The position numbers and the translations under genes were made by a program. Positions 19,850 through 32,486 of a stretch of DNA of 64,000 nucleotides are shown here, piece by piece. The notes beneath the pieces are model-generated. The model had not been told where the DNA came from, searched no databases, and saw only the letters and a program-made list of their open reading frames with translations. Source of the DNA: Perilla frutescens (lineage: Eukaryota; Streptophyta; Magnoliopsida; Lamiales; Lamiaceae). Positions within the stretch are counted from its first letter, which is position 1; each line of letters starts with the position of its first letter. Location of the stretch: NCBI GenBank assembly GCA_026008535.1, contig BRKX01000018.1, positions 49,283,588-49,347,587 on the forward strand. Reading direction: 5' to 3'.

Positions 19850-21654
19850 TCTAGCAGCCGTCAGTAAAACGGCTATAACTCTCTCCAGAAGTAAGCTTTA
19901 CCCGTGATTCTTGTTGCGTTGGATTCCTAACTCAAATATCTACCCGACCAAAAGTCGAACCGGTGGAAACCCTATTAGAGTCGGCCTCTAGGTGATTATC
20001 AAGTTGATTTCCAAAACCGTCACCTCTTGTGTAGCGATCGGGGTGAACGTCGGGTTTTTCATTGAGTCTAGCATTTTTGAACACTAGAGTCCATTATGAA
20101 TCAATCCATATGATCATATATGCCTAATCCGTCCACTTTTGAAAAAATCAAATTTTTGAGCCCGCCCAAAGGGGTACCCCTTTGGCCGGTGGCCAGATTT
20201 GGCCCCGTTTTCTGGCAGCCGTCAGTAAAACGGCTATAACTCTCTCCAGAAGTAAGCGTTACCCGTGATTCTTGTTGCGTTGGATTCCTAACTCAAATAT
20301 CTACCCTACCAAAAGTCGAACCGGTAGAAACACTATTAGAGTCCGCCTCTAGGTGATTATCAAGTTGATTTGTAAAACCGTCACCTCTTGTGTAGCTATC
20401 GGGGTGAACGTCGGGTTTTTCATTGAGTCTAGCATTTTTGAACACTAGAGTCCATTATGAATCAATCCATATGATCATATATTCCTAATCCGTCCACTTT
20501 TGAAAAAATCAAATTTTTGAGCCCGCCGAAAGGGGTACCCCTTTGGCCAGTGGCCAGATTTGGCCCCGTTTTCTGGCAGCCGTCAGTAAAACGGCTGTAA
20601 CTCTCGCCAGAAGTAAGCTTTACCCGTGATTCTTGTTGCATTGGATTCCTAACTCAAATATCTACCCTACCAAAAGTCGAACCGGTGGAAACCCTATTAG
20701 AGTCGGCCTCTAGGTGATTATCAAGTTGATTTCTAAAACCGTCACCTCTTGTGTAGCGATCGGGGTGAACGTCGAGTTTTTCATTGAGTCTAGCATTTTT
20801 GAACACTAGAGTCCATTATGAATCAATCCATATGATCATATATGCCTAATCCGTCCACTTTTGAAAAAATCAAATTTTTGAGCCCGCCCAAAGGGGTACC
20901 CCTTTGGCCGGTTGCCAGATTTGGCCCCGTTTTCTGGCAGCCGTCAGTAAAACGGCTATAACTCTCTCCAGAAGTAAGCGTTACCCGTGATTCTTGTTGC
21001 GTTGGATTCCTAACTCAAATATCTACCCTACCAAAAGTCGAACCGGTAGAAACACTATTAGAGTCCGCCTCTAGGTGATTATCAAGTTGATTTGTAAAAC
21101 CGTCACCTCTTGTGTAGCTATCGGGGTGAACGTCGGGTTTTTCATTGAGTCTAGCATTTTTGAACACTAGAGTCCATTATGAATCAATCCATATGATCAT
21201 ATATTCCTAATCCGTCCACTTTTGAAAAAATCAAATTTTTGAGCCCGCCGAAAGGGGTACCCCTTTGGCCAGTGGCCAGATTTGGCCCCGTTTTCTGGCA
21301 GCCGTCAGTAAAACGGCTGTAACTCTCGCCAGAAGTAAGCTTTACCCGTGATTCTTGTTGCATTGGATTCCTAACTCAAATATCTACCCTACCAAAAGTC
21401 GAACCGGTGGAAACCCTATTAGAGTCGGCCTCTAGGTGATTATCAAGTTGATTTCTAAAACCGTCACCTCTTGTGTAGCGATCGGGGTGAACGTCGAGTT
21501 TTTCATTGAGTCTAGCATTTTTGAACACTAGAGTCCATTATGAATCAATCCATATGATCATATATGCCTAATCCGTCCACTTTTGAAAAAATCAAATTTT
21601 TGAGCCCGCCCAAAGGGGTACCCCTTTGGCCGGTGGGCAGATTTGGCCCCGTTT
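19850..21654 (+). repeat. B tail with a 722-bp dimer duplication
   Basis: A B2 monomer at 19850 is followed by two near-identical dimers, 20211-20932 and 20933-21654. Each is B3 (with private alleles TTTGTAAAACC and GTAGCTATCGG) plus a B4/B5 mosaic (B4 left half, then TTTCTAAAACC and GTCGAG). The private alleles occur only in these two dimers, so the duplication is recent. The dimers differ in their last bases (GGTTGCCAG against GGTGGGCAG). Confidence 0.85.
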
Positions 21655-22015
21655 TCTGGCAGCCGTCAGTAAAACGGCTATAACTCTCTCCAGAAGTAAG
21701 CTTTATCCGTGATTCTTATTGCGTTGGATTCCTAACTCAAATATCTACCCTACCAAAAGTCGAACCGGTAGAAACACTATTAGAGTCGGCCTCTAGGTGA
21801 TTATCAAGTTGATTTCTAAAACCGTCACCTCTTGTGTAGCGATCGGGGTGAACGTCGGGTTTTTCATTGAGTCTAGCATTTTTGAACACTAGAGTCCATT
21901 ATGAATCAATCCATATGATCATATATTCCTAATCCGTCCACTTTTGAAAAAATCAAATTTTTGAGCCCGCCGAAAGGGGTACCCCTTTGGCCAGTGGCCA
22001 GATTTGGCCCCGTTT

Positions 22016-22377
22016 TCTGGCAGCCGTCAGTAAAACGGCTGTAACTCTCGCCAGAAGTAAGCTTTACCCGTGATTCTTGTTGCGTTGGATTCCTAACTCA
22101 AATATCTACCCTACCAAAAGTCGAACCGGTAGAAACCCTATTAGAGTCGGCCTCTAGGTGATTATCAAGTTGACTTCCAAAACCGTCACCTCTTGTGTAG
22201 CGATCGGGGTGAACGTCGGGTTTTTCATTGAGTCTAGCATTTTTGAACACTAGAGTCCATTATGAATCAATCCATATGATCATATATACCTAATCCGTCC
22301 ACTTTTGAAAAAATCAAATTTTTGAGCCCCGCCCAAAGGGGTACCCCTTTGGCCGGTGGCCAGATTTGGCCCCGTTT
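22016..22377 (+). repeat. 362-bp monomer with extra C
   Basis: GAGCCCCGCC near 22325 has one extra C compared with the usual GAGCCCGCC. Private alleles TTGACTTCC and ATATACC accompany it. The same set recurs at 24183-24544, which makes the pair a clean marker of the B2 duplication. Confidence 0.85.
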
Positions 22378-24182
22378 TCTAGCAGCCGTCAGTAAAACGG
22401 CTATAACTCTCTCCAGAAGTAAGCTTTACCCGTGATTCTTGTTGCGTTGGATTCCTAACTCAAATATCTACCCTACCAAAAGTCGAACCGGTAGAAACAC
22501 TATTAGAGTCGGCCTCTAGGTGATTATCAAGTTGATTTCTAAAACCGTCACCTCTTGTGTAGCGATCGGGGTGAACGTCGGGTTTTTCATTGAGTCTAGC
22601 ATTTTTGAACACTAGAGTCCATTATGAATCAATCCATATGATCATATATGCCTAATCCGTCCACTTTTGAAAAAATCAAATTTTTGAGCCCGCCCAAAGG
22701 GGTACCCCTTTGGCCGGTGGCCAGATTTGGCCCCGTTTTCTGGCAGCCGTCAGTAAAACGGCTATAACTCTCTCCAGAAGTAAGCTTTACCCGTGATTCT
22801 TGTTGCGTTGGATTCCTAACTCAAATATGTACCCTACCAAAAGTCGAACCGGTAGAAACCCTATTAGAGTCGGCCTCTAGGTGATTATCAAGTTGATTTC
22901 CAAAACCGTCACCTCTTGTGTAGCGATCGGGGTGAACGTCGGGTTTTTCATTGAGTCTAGCATTTTTGAACACTAGAGTCCATTATGAATCAATCCATAT
23001 GATCATATATGCCTAATCCGTCCACTTTTGAAAAAATCAAATTTTTGAGCCCGCCGAAAGGGGTACCCCATTGGCCAGTGGCCAGATTTGGCCCCGTTTT
23101 CTGGCAGCCGTCAGTAAAACGGCTGTAACTCTCGCCAGAAGTAAGCTTTACCCGTGATTCTTGTTGCGTTGGATTCCTAACTCAAATATCTACCCTACCA
23201 AAAGTTGAACCGGTGGAAACCCTATTAGAGTCGGCCTCTAGGTGATTATCAAGTTGATTTCCAAAACCGTCACCTCTTGTGTAGCGATCGGGGTGAACGT
23301 CGGGTTTTTCATTGAGTCTAGCATTTTTGAACACTAGAGTCCATTATGAATCAATCCATATGATCATATATGCCTAATCCGTCCACTTTTGAAAAAATCA
23401 AATTTTTGAGCCCGCCCAAAGGGGTACCCCTTTGGCCGGTGGCCAGATTTGGCCCCGTTTTCTAGCAGCCGTCAGTAAAACGGCTATAACTCTCTCCAGA
23501 AGTAAGCTTTACCCGTGATTCTTGTTACGTTGGATTCCTAACTCAAATATCTACCCTACCAAAAGTCGAACCGGTGGAAACCCTATTAGAGTCGGCCTCT
23601 AGGTGATTATCAAGTTGATTTCTAAAACCGTCACCTCTTGTGTAGCGATCGGGGTGAACGTCGAGTTTTTCATTGAGTCTAGCATTTTTGAACACTAGAG
23701 TCCATTATGAATCAATCCATATGATCATATATGCCTAATCCGTCCACTTTTGAAAAAATCAAATTTTTGAGCCCGCCCAAAGGGGTACCCCTTTGGCCGG
23801 TGGGCAGATTTGGCCCCGTTTTCTGGCAGCCGTCAGTAAAACGGCTATAACTCTCTCCAGAAGTAAGCTTTATCCGTGATTCTTATTGCGTTGGATTCCT
23901 AACTCAAATATCTACCCTACCAAAAGTCGAACCGGTAGAAACACTATTAGAGTCGGCCTCTAGGTGATTATCAAGTTGATTTCTAAAACCGTCACCTCTT
24001 GTGTAGCGATCGGGGTGAACGTCGGGTTTTTCATTGAGTCTAGCATTTTTGAACACTAGAGTCCATTATGAATCAATCCATATGATCATATATTCCTAAT
24101 CCGTCCACTTTTGAAAAAATCAAATTTTTGAGCCCGCCGAAAGGGGTACCCCTTTGGCCAGTGGCCAGATTTGGCCCCGTTT

Positions 24183-24544
24183 TCTGGCAGCCGTCAGTAA
24201 AACGGCTGTAACTCTCGCCAGAAGTAAGCTTTACCCGTGATTCTTGTTGCGTTGGATTCCTAACTCAAATATCTACCCTACCAAAAGTCGAACCGGTAGA
24301 AACCCTATTAGAGTCGGCCTCTAGGTGATTATCAAGTTGACTTCCAAAACCGTCACCTCTTGTGTAGCGATCGGGGTGAACGTCGGGTTTTTCATTGAGT
24401 CTAGCATTTTTGAACACTAGAGTCCATTATGAATCAATCCATATGATCATATATACCTAATCCGTCCACTTTTGAAAAAATCAAATTTTTGAGCCCCGCC
24501 CAAAGGGGTACCCCTTTGGCCGGTGGCCAGATTTGGCCCCGTTT
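24183..24544 (+). repeat. Second 362-bp monomer, sister of 22016
   Basis: It carries the same extra C, TTGACTTCC and ATATACC alleles as the copy at 22016, at a distance of 2167 bp. Confidence 0.85.
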
Positions 24545-25266
24545 TCTAGCAGCCGTCAGTAAAACGGCTATAACTCTCTCCAGAAGTAAGCTTTACCCGT
24601 GATTCTTGTTGCGTTGGATTCCTAACTCAAATATCTACCCTACCAAAAGTCGAACCGGTGGAAACCCTATTAGAGTCGGCCTCTAGGTGATTATCAAGTT
24701 GATTTCCAAAACCGTCACCTCTTGTGTAGCGATCGGGGTGAACGTCGGGTTTTTCATTGAGTCTAGCATTTTTGAACACTAGAGTCCATTATGAATCAAT
24801 CCATATGATCATATATGCCTAATCCGTCCACTTTTGAAAAAATCAAATTTTTGAGCCCGCCGAAAGGGGTACCCCATTGGCCAGTGGCCAGATTTGGCCC
24901 CGTTTTCTGGCAGCCGTCAGTAAAACGGCTGTAACTCTCGCCAGAAGTAAGCTTTACCCGTGATTCTTGTTGCGTTGGATTCCTAACTCAAATATCTACC
25001 CTACCAAAAGTTGAACCGGTGGAAACCCTATTAGAGTCGGCCTCTAGGTGATTATCAAGTTGATTTCCAAAACCGTCACCTCTTGTGTAGCGATCGGGGT
25101 GAACGTCGGGTTTTTCATTGAGTCTAGCATTTTTGAACACTAGAGTCCATTATGAATCAATCCATATGATCATATATGCCTAATCCGTCCACTTTTGAAA
25201 AAATCAAATTTTTGAGCCCGCCCAAAGGGGTACCCCTTTGGCCGGTGGCCAGATTTGGCCCCGTTT

Positions 25267-28200
25267 TCTAGCAGCCGTCAGTAAAACGGCTATAACTCTC
25301 TCCAGAAGTAAGCTTTACCCGTGATTCTTGTTACGTTGGATTCCTAACTCAAATATCTACCCTACCAAAAGTCGAACCGGTAGAAACACTATTAGAGTCG
25401 GCCTCTAGGTGATTATCAAGTTGATTTCTAAAACCGTCACCTCTTGTGTAGCGATCGGGGTGAACGTCGGGTTTTTCATTGAGTCTAGCATTTTTGAACA
25501 CTAGAGTCCATTATGAATCAATCCATATGATCATATATGCCTAATCCGTCCACTTTTGAAAAAATCAAATTTTTGAGCCCGCCCAAAGGGGTACCCCTTT
25601 GGCCGGTGGCCAGATTTGGCCCCGTTTTCTGGCAGCCGTCAGTAAAACGGCTATAACTCTCTCCAGAAGTAAGCTTTACCCGTGATTCTTGTTGCGTTGG
25701 ATTCCTAACTCAAATATGTACCCTACCAAAAGTCGAACCGGTAGAAACCCTATTAGAGTCGGCCTCTAGGTGATTATCAAGTTGATTTCCAAAACCGTCA
25801 CCTCTTGTGTAGCGATCGGGGTGAACGTCGGGTTTTTCATTGAGTCTAGCATTTTTGAACACTAGAGTCCATTATGAATCAATCCATATGATCATATATG
25901 CCTAATCCGTCCACTTTTGAAAAAATCAAATTTTTGAGCCCGCCGAAAGGGGTACCCCATTGGCCAGTGGCCAGATTTGGCCCCGTTTTCTGGCAGCCGT
26001 CAGTAAAACGGCTGTAACTCTCTCCAGAAGTAAGCTTTACCCGTGATTCTTGTTGCGTTGGATTCCTAACTCAAATATCTACCCTACCAAAAGTCGAACC
26101 GGTGGAAACCCTATTAGAGTCGGCCTCTAGGTGATTATCAAGTTGATTTCCAAAACCGTCACCTCTTGTGTAGCGATCGGGGTGAACGTCGGGTTTTTCA
26201 TTGAGTCTAGCATTTTTGAACACTAGAGTCCATTATGAATCAATCCATATGATCATATATGCCTAATCCGTCCACTTTTGAAAAAATCAAATTTTTGAGC
26301 CCGCCGAAAGGGGTACCCCATTGGCCAGTGGCCAGATTTGGCCCCGTTTTCTGGCAGCCGTCAGTAAAACGGTTGTAACTCTCGCCAGAAGTAAGCTTTA
26401 CCCGTGATTCTTGTTGCGTTGGATTCCTAACTCAAATATCTACCCTACCAAAAGTCGAACCGGTGGAAACCCTATTAGAGTCGGCCTCTAGGTGATTATC
26501 AAGTTGATTTCCAAAACCGTCACCTCTTGTGTAGCGATCGGGGTGAACGTCGGGTTTTTCATTGAGTCTAGCATTTTTGAACACTAGAGTCCATTATGAA
26601 TCAATCCATATGATCATATATGCCTAATCCGTCCACTTTTGAAAAAATCAAATTTTTGAGCCCGCCCAAAGGGGTACCCCTTTGGCCGGTGGCCAGATTT
26701 GGCCCCGTTTTCTAGCAGCCGTCAGTAAAACGGCTATAACTCTCTCCAGATGTAAGCTTTACCCGTGATTCTTGTTACGTTCGATTCCTAACTCAAATAT
26801 CTACCCTACCAAAAGTCGAACCGGTAGAAACACTATTAGAGTCGGCCTCTAGGTGATTATCAAGTTGATTTCTAAAACCGTCACCTCTTGTGTAGCGATC
26901 GGGGTGAACGTCGGGTTTTTCATTGAGTCTAGCATTTTTGAACACTAGAGTCCATTATGAATCAATCCATATGATCATATATGCCTAATCCGTCCACTTT
27001 TGAAAAAATCAAATTTTTGAGCCCGCCCAAAGGGGTACCCCTTTGGCCGGTGGCCAGATTTGGCCCCGTTTTCTGGCAGCCGTCAGTAAAACGGCTATAA
27101 CTCTCTCCAGAAGTAAGCTTTACCCGTGATTCTTGTTACGTTGGATTCCTAACTCAAATATCTACCCTACCAAAAGTCGAACCGGTAGAAACACTATTAG
27201 AGTCGGCCTCTAGGTGATTATCAAGTTGATTTCTAAAACCGTCACCTCTTGTGTAGCGATCGGGGTGAACGTCGGGTTTTTCATTGAGTCTAGCATTTTT
27301 GAACACTAGAGTCCATTATGAATCAATCCATATGATCATATATGCCTAATCCGTCCACTTTTGAAAAAATCAAATTTTTGAGCCCGCCCAAAGGGGTACC
27401 CCTTTGGCCGGTGGCCAGATTTGGCCCCGTTTTCTGGCAGCCGTCAGTAAAACGGCTATAACTCTCTCCAGAAGTAAGCTTTACCCGTGATTCTTGTTGC
27501 GTTGGATTCCTAACTCAAATATGTACCCTACCAAAAGTCGAACCGGTAGAAACCCTATTAGAGTCGGCCTCTAGGTGATTATCAAGTTGATTTCCAAAAC
27601 CGTCACCTCTTGTGTAGCGATCGGGGTGAACGTCGGGTTTTTCATTGAGTCTAGCATTTTTGAACACTAGAGTCCATTATGAATCAATCCATATGATCAT
27701 ATATGCCTAATCCGTCCACTTTTGAAAAAATCAAATTTTTGAGCCCGCCGAAAGGGGTACCCCATTGGCCAGTGGCCAGATTTGGCCCCGTTTTCTGGCA
27801 GCCGTCAGTAAAACGGCTGTAACTCTCTCCAGAAGTAAGCTTTACCCGTGATTCTTGTTGCGTTGGATTCCTAACTCAAATATCTACCCTACCAAAAGTC
27901 GAACCGGTGGAAACCCTATTAGAGTCGGCCTCTAGGTGATTATCAAGTTGATTTCCAAAACCGTCACCTCTTGTGTAGCGATCGGGGTGAACGTCGGGTT
28001 TTTCATTGAGTCTAGCATTTTTGAACACTAGAGTCCATTATGAATCAATCCATATGATCATATATGCCTAATCCGTCCACTTTTGAAAAAATCAAATTTT
28101 TGAGCCCGCCGAAAGGGGTACCCCATTGGCCAGTGGCCAGATTTGGCCCCGTTTTCTGGCAGCCGTCAGTAAAACGGTTGTAACTCTCGCCAGAAGTAAG

Positions 28201-29959
28201 CTTTACCCGTGATTCTTGTTGCGTTGGATTCCTAACTCAAATATCTACCCTACCAAAAGTCGAACCGGTGGAAACCCTATTAGAGTCGGCCTCTAGGTGA
28301 TTATCAAGTTGATTTCCAAAACCGTCACCTCTTGTGTAGCGATCGGGGTGAACGTCGGGTTTTTCATTGAGTCTAGCATTTTTGAACACTAGAGTCCATT
28401 ATGAATCAATCCATATGATCATATATGCCTAATCCGTCCACTTTTGAAAAAATCAAATTTTTGAGCCCGCCCAAAGGGGTACCCCTTTGGCCGGTGGCCA
28501 GATTTGGCCCCGTTTTCTAGCAGCCGTCAGTAAAACGGCTATAACTCTCTCCAGATGTAAGCTTTACCCGTGATTCTTGTTACGTTGGATTCCTAACTCA
28601 AATATCTACCCTACCAAAAGTCGAACCGGTAGAAACACTATTAGAGTCGGCCTCTAGGTGATTATCAAGTTGATTTCTAAAACCGTCACCTCTTGTGTAG
28701 CGATCGGGGTGAACGTCGGGTTTTTCATTGAGTCTAGCATTTTTGAACACTAGAGTCTATTATGAATCAATCCATATGATCATATATGCCTAATCCGTCC
28801 ACTTTTGAAAAAATCAAATTTTTGAGCCCGCCCAAAGGGGTACCCCTTTGGCCGGTGGCCAGATTTGGCCCCGTTTTCTGGCAGCCGTCAGTAAAACGGC
28901 TATAACTCTCTCCAGAAGTAAGCTTTACCCGTGATTCTTGTTACGTTGGATTCCTAACTCAAATATCTACCCTACCAAAAGTCGAACCGGTAGAAACACT
29001 ATTAGAGTCGGCCTCTAGGTGATTATCAAGTTGATTTCTAAAACCGTCACCTCTTGTGTAGCGATCGGGGTGAACGTCGGGTTTTTCATTGAGTCTAGCA
29101 TTTTTGAACACTAGAGTCCATTATGAATCAATCCATATGATCATATATGCCTAATCCGTCCACTTTTGAAAAAATCAAATTTTTGAGCCCGCCCAAAGGG
29201 GTACCCCTTTGGCCGGTGGCCAGATTTGGCCCCGTTTTCTGGCAGCCGTCAGTAAAACGGCTATAACTCTCTCCAGAAGTAAGCTTTACCCGTGATTCTT
29301 GTTGCGTTGGATTCCTAACTCAAATATGTACCCTACCAAAAGTCGAACCGGTAGAAACCCTATTAGAGTCGGCCTCTAGGTGATTATCAAGTTGATTTCC
29401 AAAACCGTCACCTCTTGTGTAGCGATCGGGGTGAACGTCGGGTTTTTCATTGAGTCTAACATTTTTGAACACTAGAGTCCATTATGAATCAATCCATATG
29501 ATCATATATGCCTAATCCGTCCACTTTTGAAAAAATCAAATTTTTGAGCCCGCCGAAAGGGGTACCCCATTGGCCAGTGGCCAGATTTGGCCCCGTTTTC
29601 TGGCAGCCGTCAATAAAACGGCTGTAACTCTCGCCAGAAGTAAGCTTTACCCGTGATTCTTGTTGCGTTGGATTCCTAACTCAAATATCTACCCTACCAA
29701 AAGTCGAACCGGTGGAAACCCTATTAGAGTCGGCCTCTAGGTGATTATCAAGTTGATTTCCAAAACCGTCACCTCTTGTGTAGCGATCGGGGTGAACGTC
29801 GGGTTTTTCATTGAGTCTAGCATTTTTGAACACTAGAGTCCATTATGAATCAATCCATATGATCATATATGCCTAATCCGTCCACTTTTGAAAAAATCAA
29901 ATTTTTGAGCCCGCCCAAAGGGGTACCTCTTTGGCCGGTGGCCAGATTTGGCCCCGTTT
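25267..29959 (+). repeat. Domain P, 1805-bp pentamer
   Basis: Starts 25267, 25628, 25989, 26350, then 26711, 27072, 27433, 27794, 28155, then 28516, 28877, 29238, 29599. The complete unit is: CTAGC with AGATGTAAGC and GTTACG; CTGGC with GTTACG; ATATGTACCC with CCCCATTGGCCAG; GGCTGTAACTCTCTCC; GGTTGTAACTCTCGCC. The first copy lacks one of the two GTTACG monomers and the last lacks the CTCTCTCC one. Shift 1805 bp = 5 x 361. Adjacent units look almost identical. Confidence 0.87.
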
Positions 29960-32486
29960 TCTAGCAGCCGTCAGTAAAACGGCTATAACTCTCTCCAGAA
30001 GTAAGCTTTACCCGTGATTCTTGTTGCGTTGGATTCCTAACTCAAATATCTACCATACCAAAAGTCGAACCGGTAGAAACACTATTAGAGTCGGCCTCTA
30101 AGTGATTATCAAGTTGATTTCTAAAACCGTCACCTCTTGTGTAGCGATCGGGGTGAACGTCGGGTTTTTCATTGAGTCTAGCATTTTTGAACACTAGAGT
30201 CCATTATGAATCAATCCATATGATCATATATGCCTAATCCGTCCACTTTTGAAAAAATCAAATTTTTGAGCCTGCCCAAAGGGGTACCCCTTTGGCCGGT
30301 GGCCAGATTTGGCCCCGTTTTCTAGCAGCCGTCAGTAAAACGGCTATAACTCTCTCCAGAAGTAAGCTTTACCCGTGATTCTTGTTGCGTTGGATTCCTA
30401 ACTCAAATATCTACCCTACCAAAAGTCGAACCGGTAGAAACACTATTAGAGTCGGCCTCTAGGTGATTATCAAGTTGATTTCTAAAACCGTCACCTCTTG
30501 TGTAGCGATCGGGGTGAACGTCGGGTTTCTCATTGAGTCTAGCATTTTTGAACACTAGAGTCCATTATGAATCAATCCATATGATCATATATGCCTAATC
30601 CGTCCACTTTTGAAAAAATCAAATTTTTGAGCCCGCCCAAAGGGGTACCCCATTGGCCAGTGGCAAGATTTGGCCCCGTTTTCTGGCAGCCGTCAGTAAA
30701 ACGGCTGTAACTCTCGCCAGAAGTAAGCTTTACCCGTGATTCTTGTTGCGTTGGATTCCTAACTCAAATATCTACCCTACCAAAAGTCGAACCGGTAGAA
30801 ACACTATTAGAGTCGGCCTCTAGGTGATTATCAAGTTGATTTCTAAAACCGTCACCTCTTGTGTAGCGATCGGGGTGAACGTCGGGTTTCTCATTGAGTC
30901 TAGCATTTTTGAACACTAGAGTCCATTATGAATCAATCCATATGATCATATATGCCTAATCCGTCCACTTTTGAAAAAATCAAATTTTTGAGCCCGCCCA
31001 AAGGGTTACCCCATTGGCCAGTGGCCAGATTTGGCCCCGTTTTCTGGCAGCCGTCAGTAAAACGGCTGTAACTCTCGCCAGAAGTAAGCTTTACCCGTGA
31101 TTCTTGTTGCGTTGGATTTCTATTTCAAATATCTACCCTACCAAAAGTCGAACCGGTGGAAACCCTATTAGAGTCGGCCTCTAGGTGATTATCAAGTTGA
31201 TTTCCAAAACCGTCACCTCTTGTGTAGCGATCGGGGTGAACGTCGGGTTTTTCATTGAGTCTAGCATTTTTGAACACTAGAGTCCATTATGAATCAATCC
31301 ATATGATCATATATGCCTAATCCGTCCACTTTTGAAAAAATCAAATTTTTGAGCCCGCCGAAAGGGGTACCCCATTGGCCAGTGGCCAGATTTGGCCCCG
31401 TTTTCTGGCAGCCGTCAGTAAAACGGCTGTAACTCTCGCCAGAAATAAGCTTTACCCGTGATTTTTGTTGCGTTGGATTCCTAACTCAAATATCTACCCT
31501 ACCAAAAGTCGAACCGGTGGATACCCTATTAGAGTCGGCCTCTAGGTGATTATCAAGCTGATTTCCAAAACCGTCACCTCTTGTGTAGCGATCGGGGTGA
31601 ACGTCGGGTTTTTCATTGAGTCTAGCATTTTTGAACACTAGAGTCCATTATGAATCAATCCATATGATCATATATGCCTAATCCGTCCACTTTTGAAAAA
31701 ATCAAATTTTTGAGCCCGCCCAAAGGGGTACCCCATTGGCCAGTGGCAAGATTTGGCCCCGTTTTCTGGCAGCCGTCAGTAAAACGGCTGTAACTCTCGC
31801 CAGAAGTAAGCTTTACCCGTGATTCTTGTTGCGTTGGATTCCTAACTCAAATATCTACCCTACCAAAAGTCGAACCGGTAGAAACCCTATTAGAGTCGGC
31901 CTCTAGGTGATTATCAAGTTGATTTCCAAAACCGTCACCTCTTGTGTAGCGATCGTGGTGAATGTCGGGTTTTTCATTGAGTCTAGCATTTTTGAACACT
32001 AGAGTCCATTATGAATCAATCCATATGATAATATATACCTAATCCGTCCACTTTTGAAAAAATCAAATTTTTGAGCCCGCCCAAAGGGGTACCCCTTTGG
32101 CCGGTGGCCAGATTTGGCCCCGTTTTCTAGCAGCCGTCAGTAAAACGGCTATAACTCTCTCCAGAAGTAAGCTTTACCCGTGATTCTTGTTGCGTTGGAT
32201 TCCTAACTCAAATATCTACCCTACCAAAAGTCGAACCAGTAGAAACACTATTAGAGTCGGCCTCTAGGTGATTATCAAGTTGATTTCTAAAACCGTCACC
32301 TCTTGTGTAGCGATCGGGGTGAACGTCGGGTTTTTCATTGAGTCTAGCATTTTTGAACACTAGAGTCCATTATGAATCAATCCATATGATCATATATGCC
32401 TAATTCGTCCACTTTTGAAAAAATCAAATTTTTGAGCCCGCCCAAAGGGGTACCCCTTTGGCCGGTGGCCAGATTTGGCCCCGTTT
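29960..32486 (+). repeat. Middle domain C1, seven diverged monomers
   Basis: Starts 29960, 30321, 30682, 31043, 31404, 31765 and 32126. No clear HOR period. Private changes are common: TTTCTATTTCAAAT near 31117, AGAAATAAGC near 31442, GTGGATACCC near 31517, AAGCTGATT near 31555, GATCGTGGTGAATG near 31951, GGGTTACCCC near 31004. The density of single-copy variants suggests that this part has not been homogenised recently. Confidence 0.8.

Larger units (their letters stand above)
11185..21654 (+). repeat. HOR domain B (second octamer family)
   Basis: Twenty-nine monomers, starts 11185 to 21294. Subtypes: B1 (TTTATCCG, CTTATTGCG, GAAAACTAG, CATAAGATC), B2 (CTAGCAGCC, CCCGACC, CCGGTGG), B3 (AAGCGTT, GAGTCCGCC, TATTCC, CCGAAAGG), B4 (GGCTGTAACTCTCGCC, GCATTGG, GGTACCACTTT), B5 (AATACGG, GTGTTGG, ACACTACC, GTCGAG), B6 (GGTTTCC, TAATTCG), B7 (like B3 with GAATCCGCC), B8 (like B4 with GTGAGCG, GCCAAATCC, GTGGGCAG). 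B3/B7 and B4/B8 are sister pairs, so this octamer also seems to descend from a tetramer. Confidence 0.88.
21655..25266 (+). repeat. Domain B2, hexamer and shortened copy
   Basis: Starts 21655, 22016, 22378, 22739, 23100, 23461 and then 23822, 24183, 24545, 24906. 21655 and 23822 are B1-left/B3-right hybrids (TTTATCCG, CTTATTG, then TATTCC and CCGAAAGG). 22016 and 24183 share TTGACTTCC, ATATACC and an extra C in GAGCCCCGCC. 23100 and 24906 share GTTGAACC. In the second copy the third and fourth monomers are fused into one at 24545. Unit shift 2167 bp. Confidence 0.83.
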
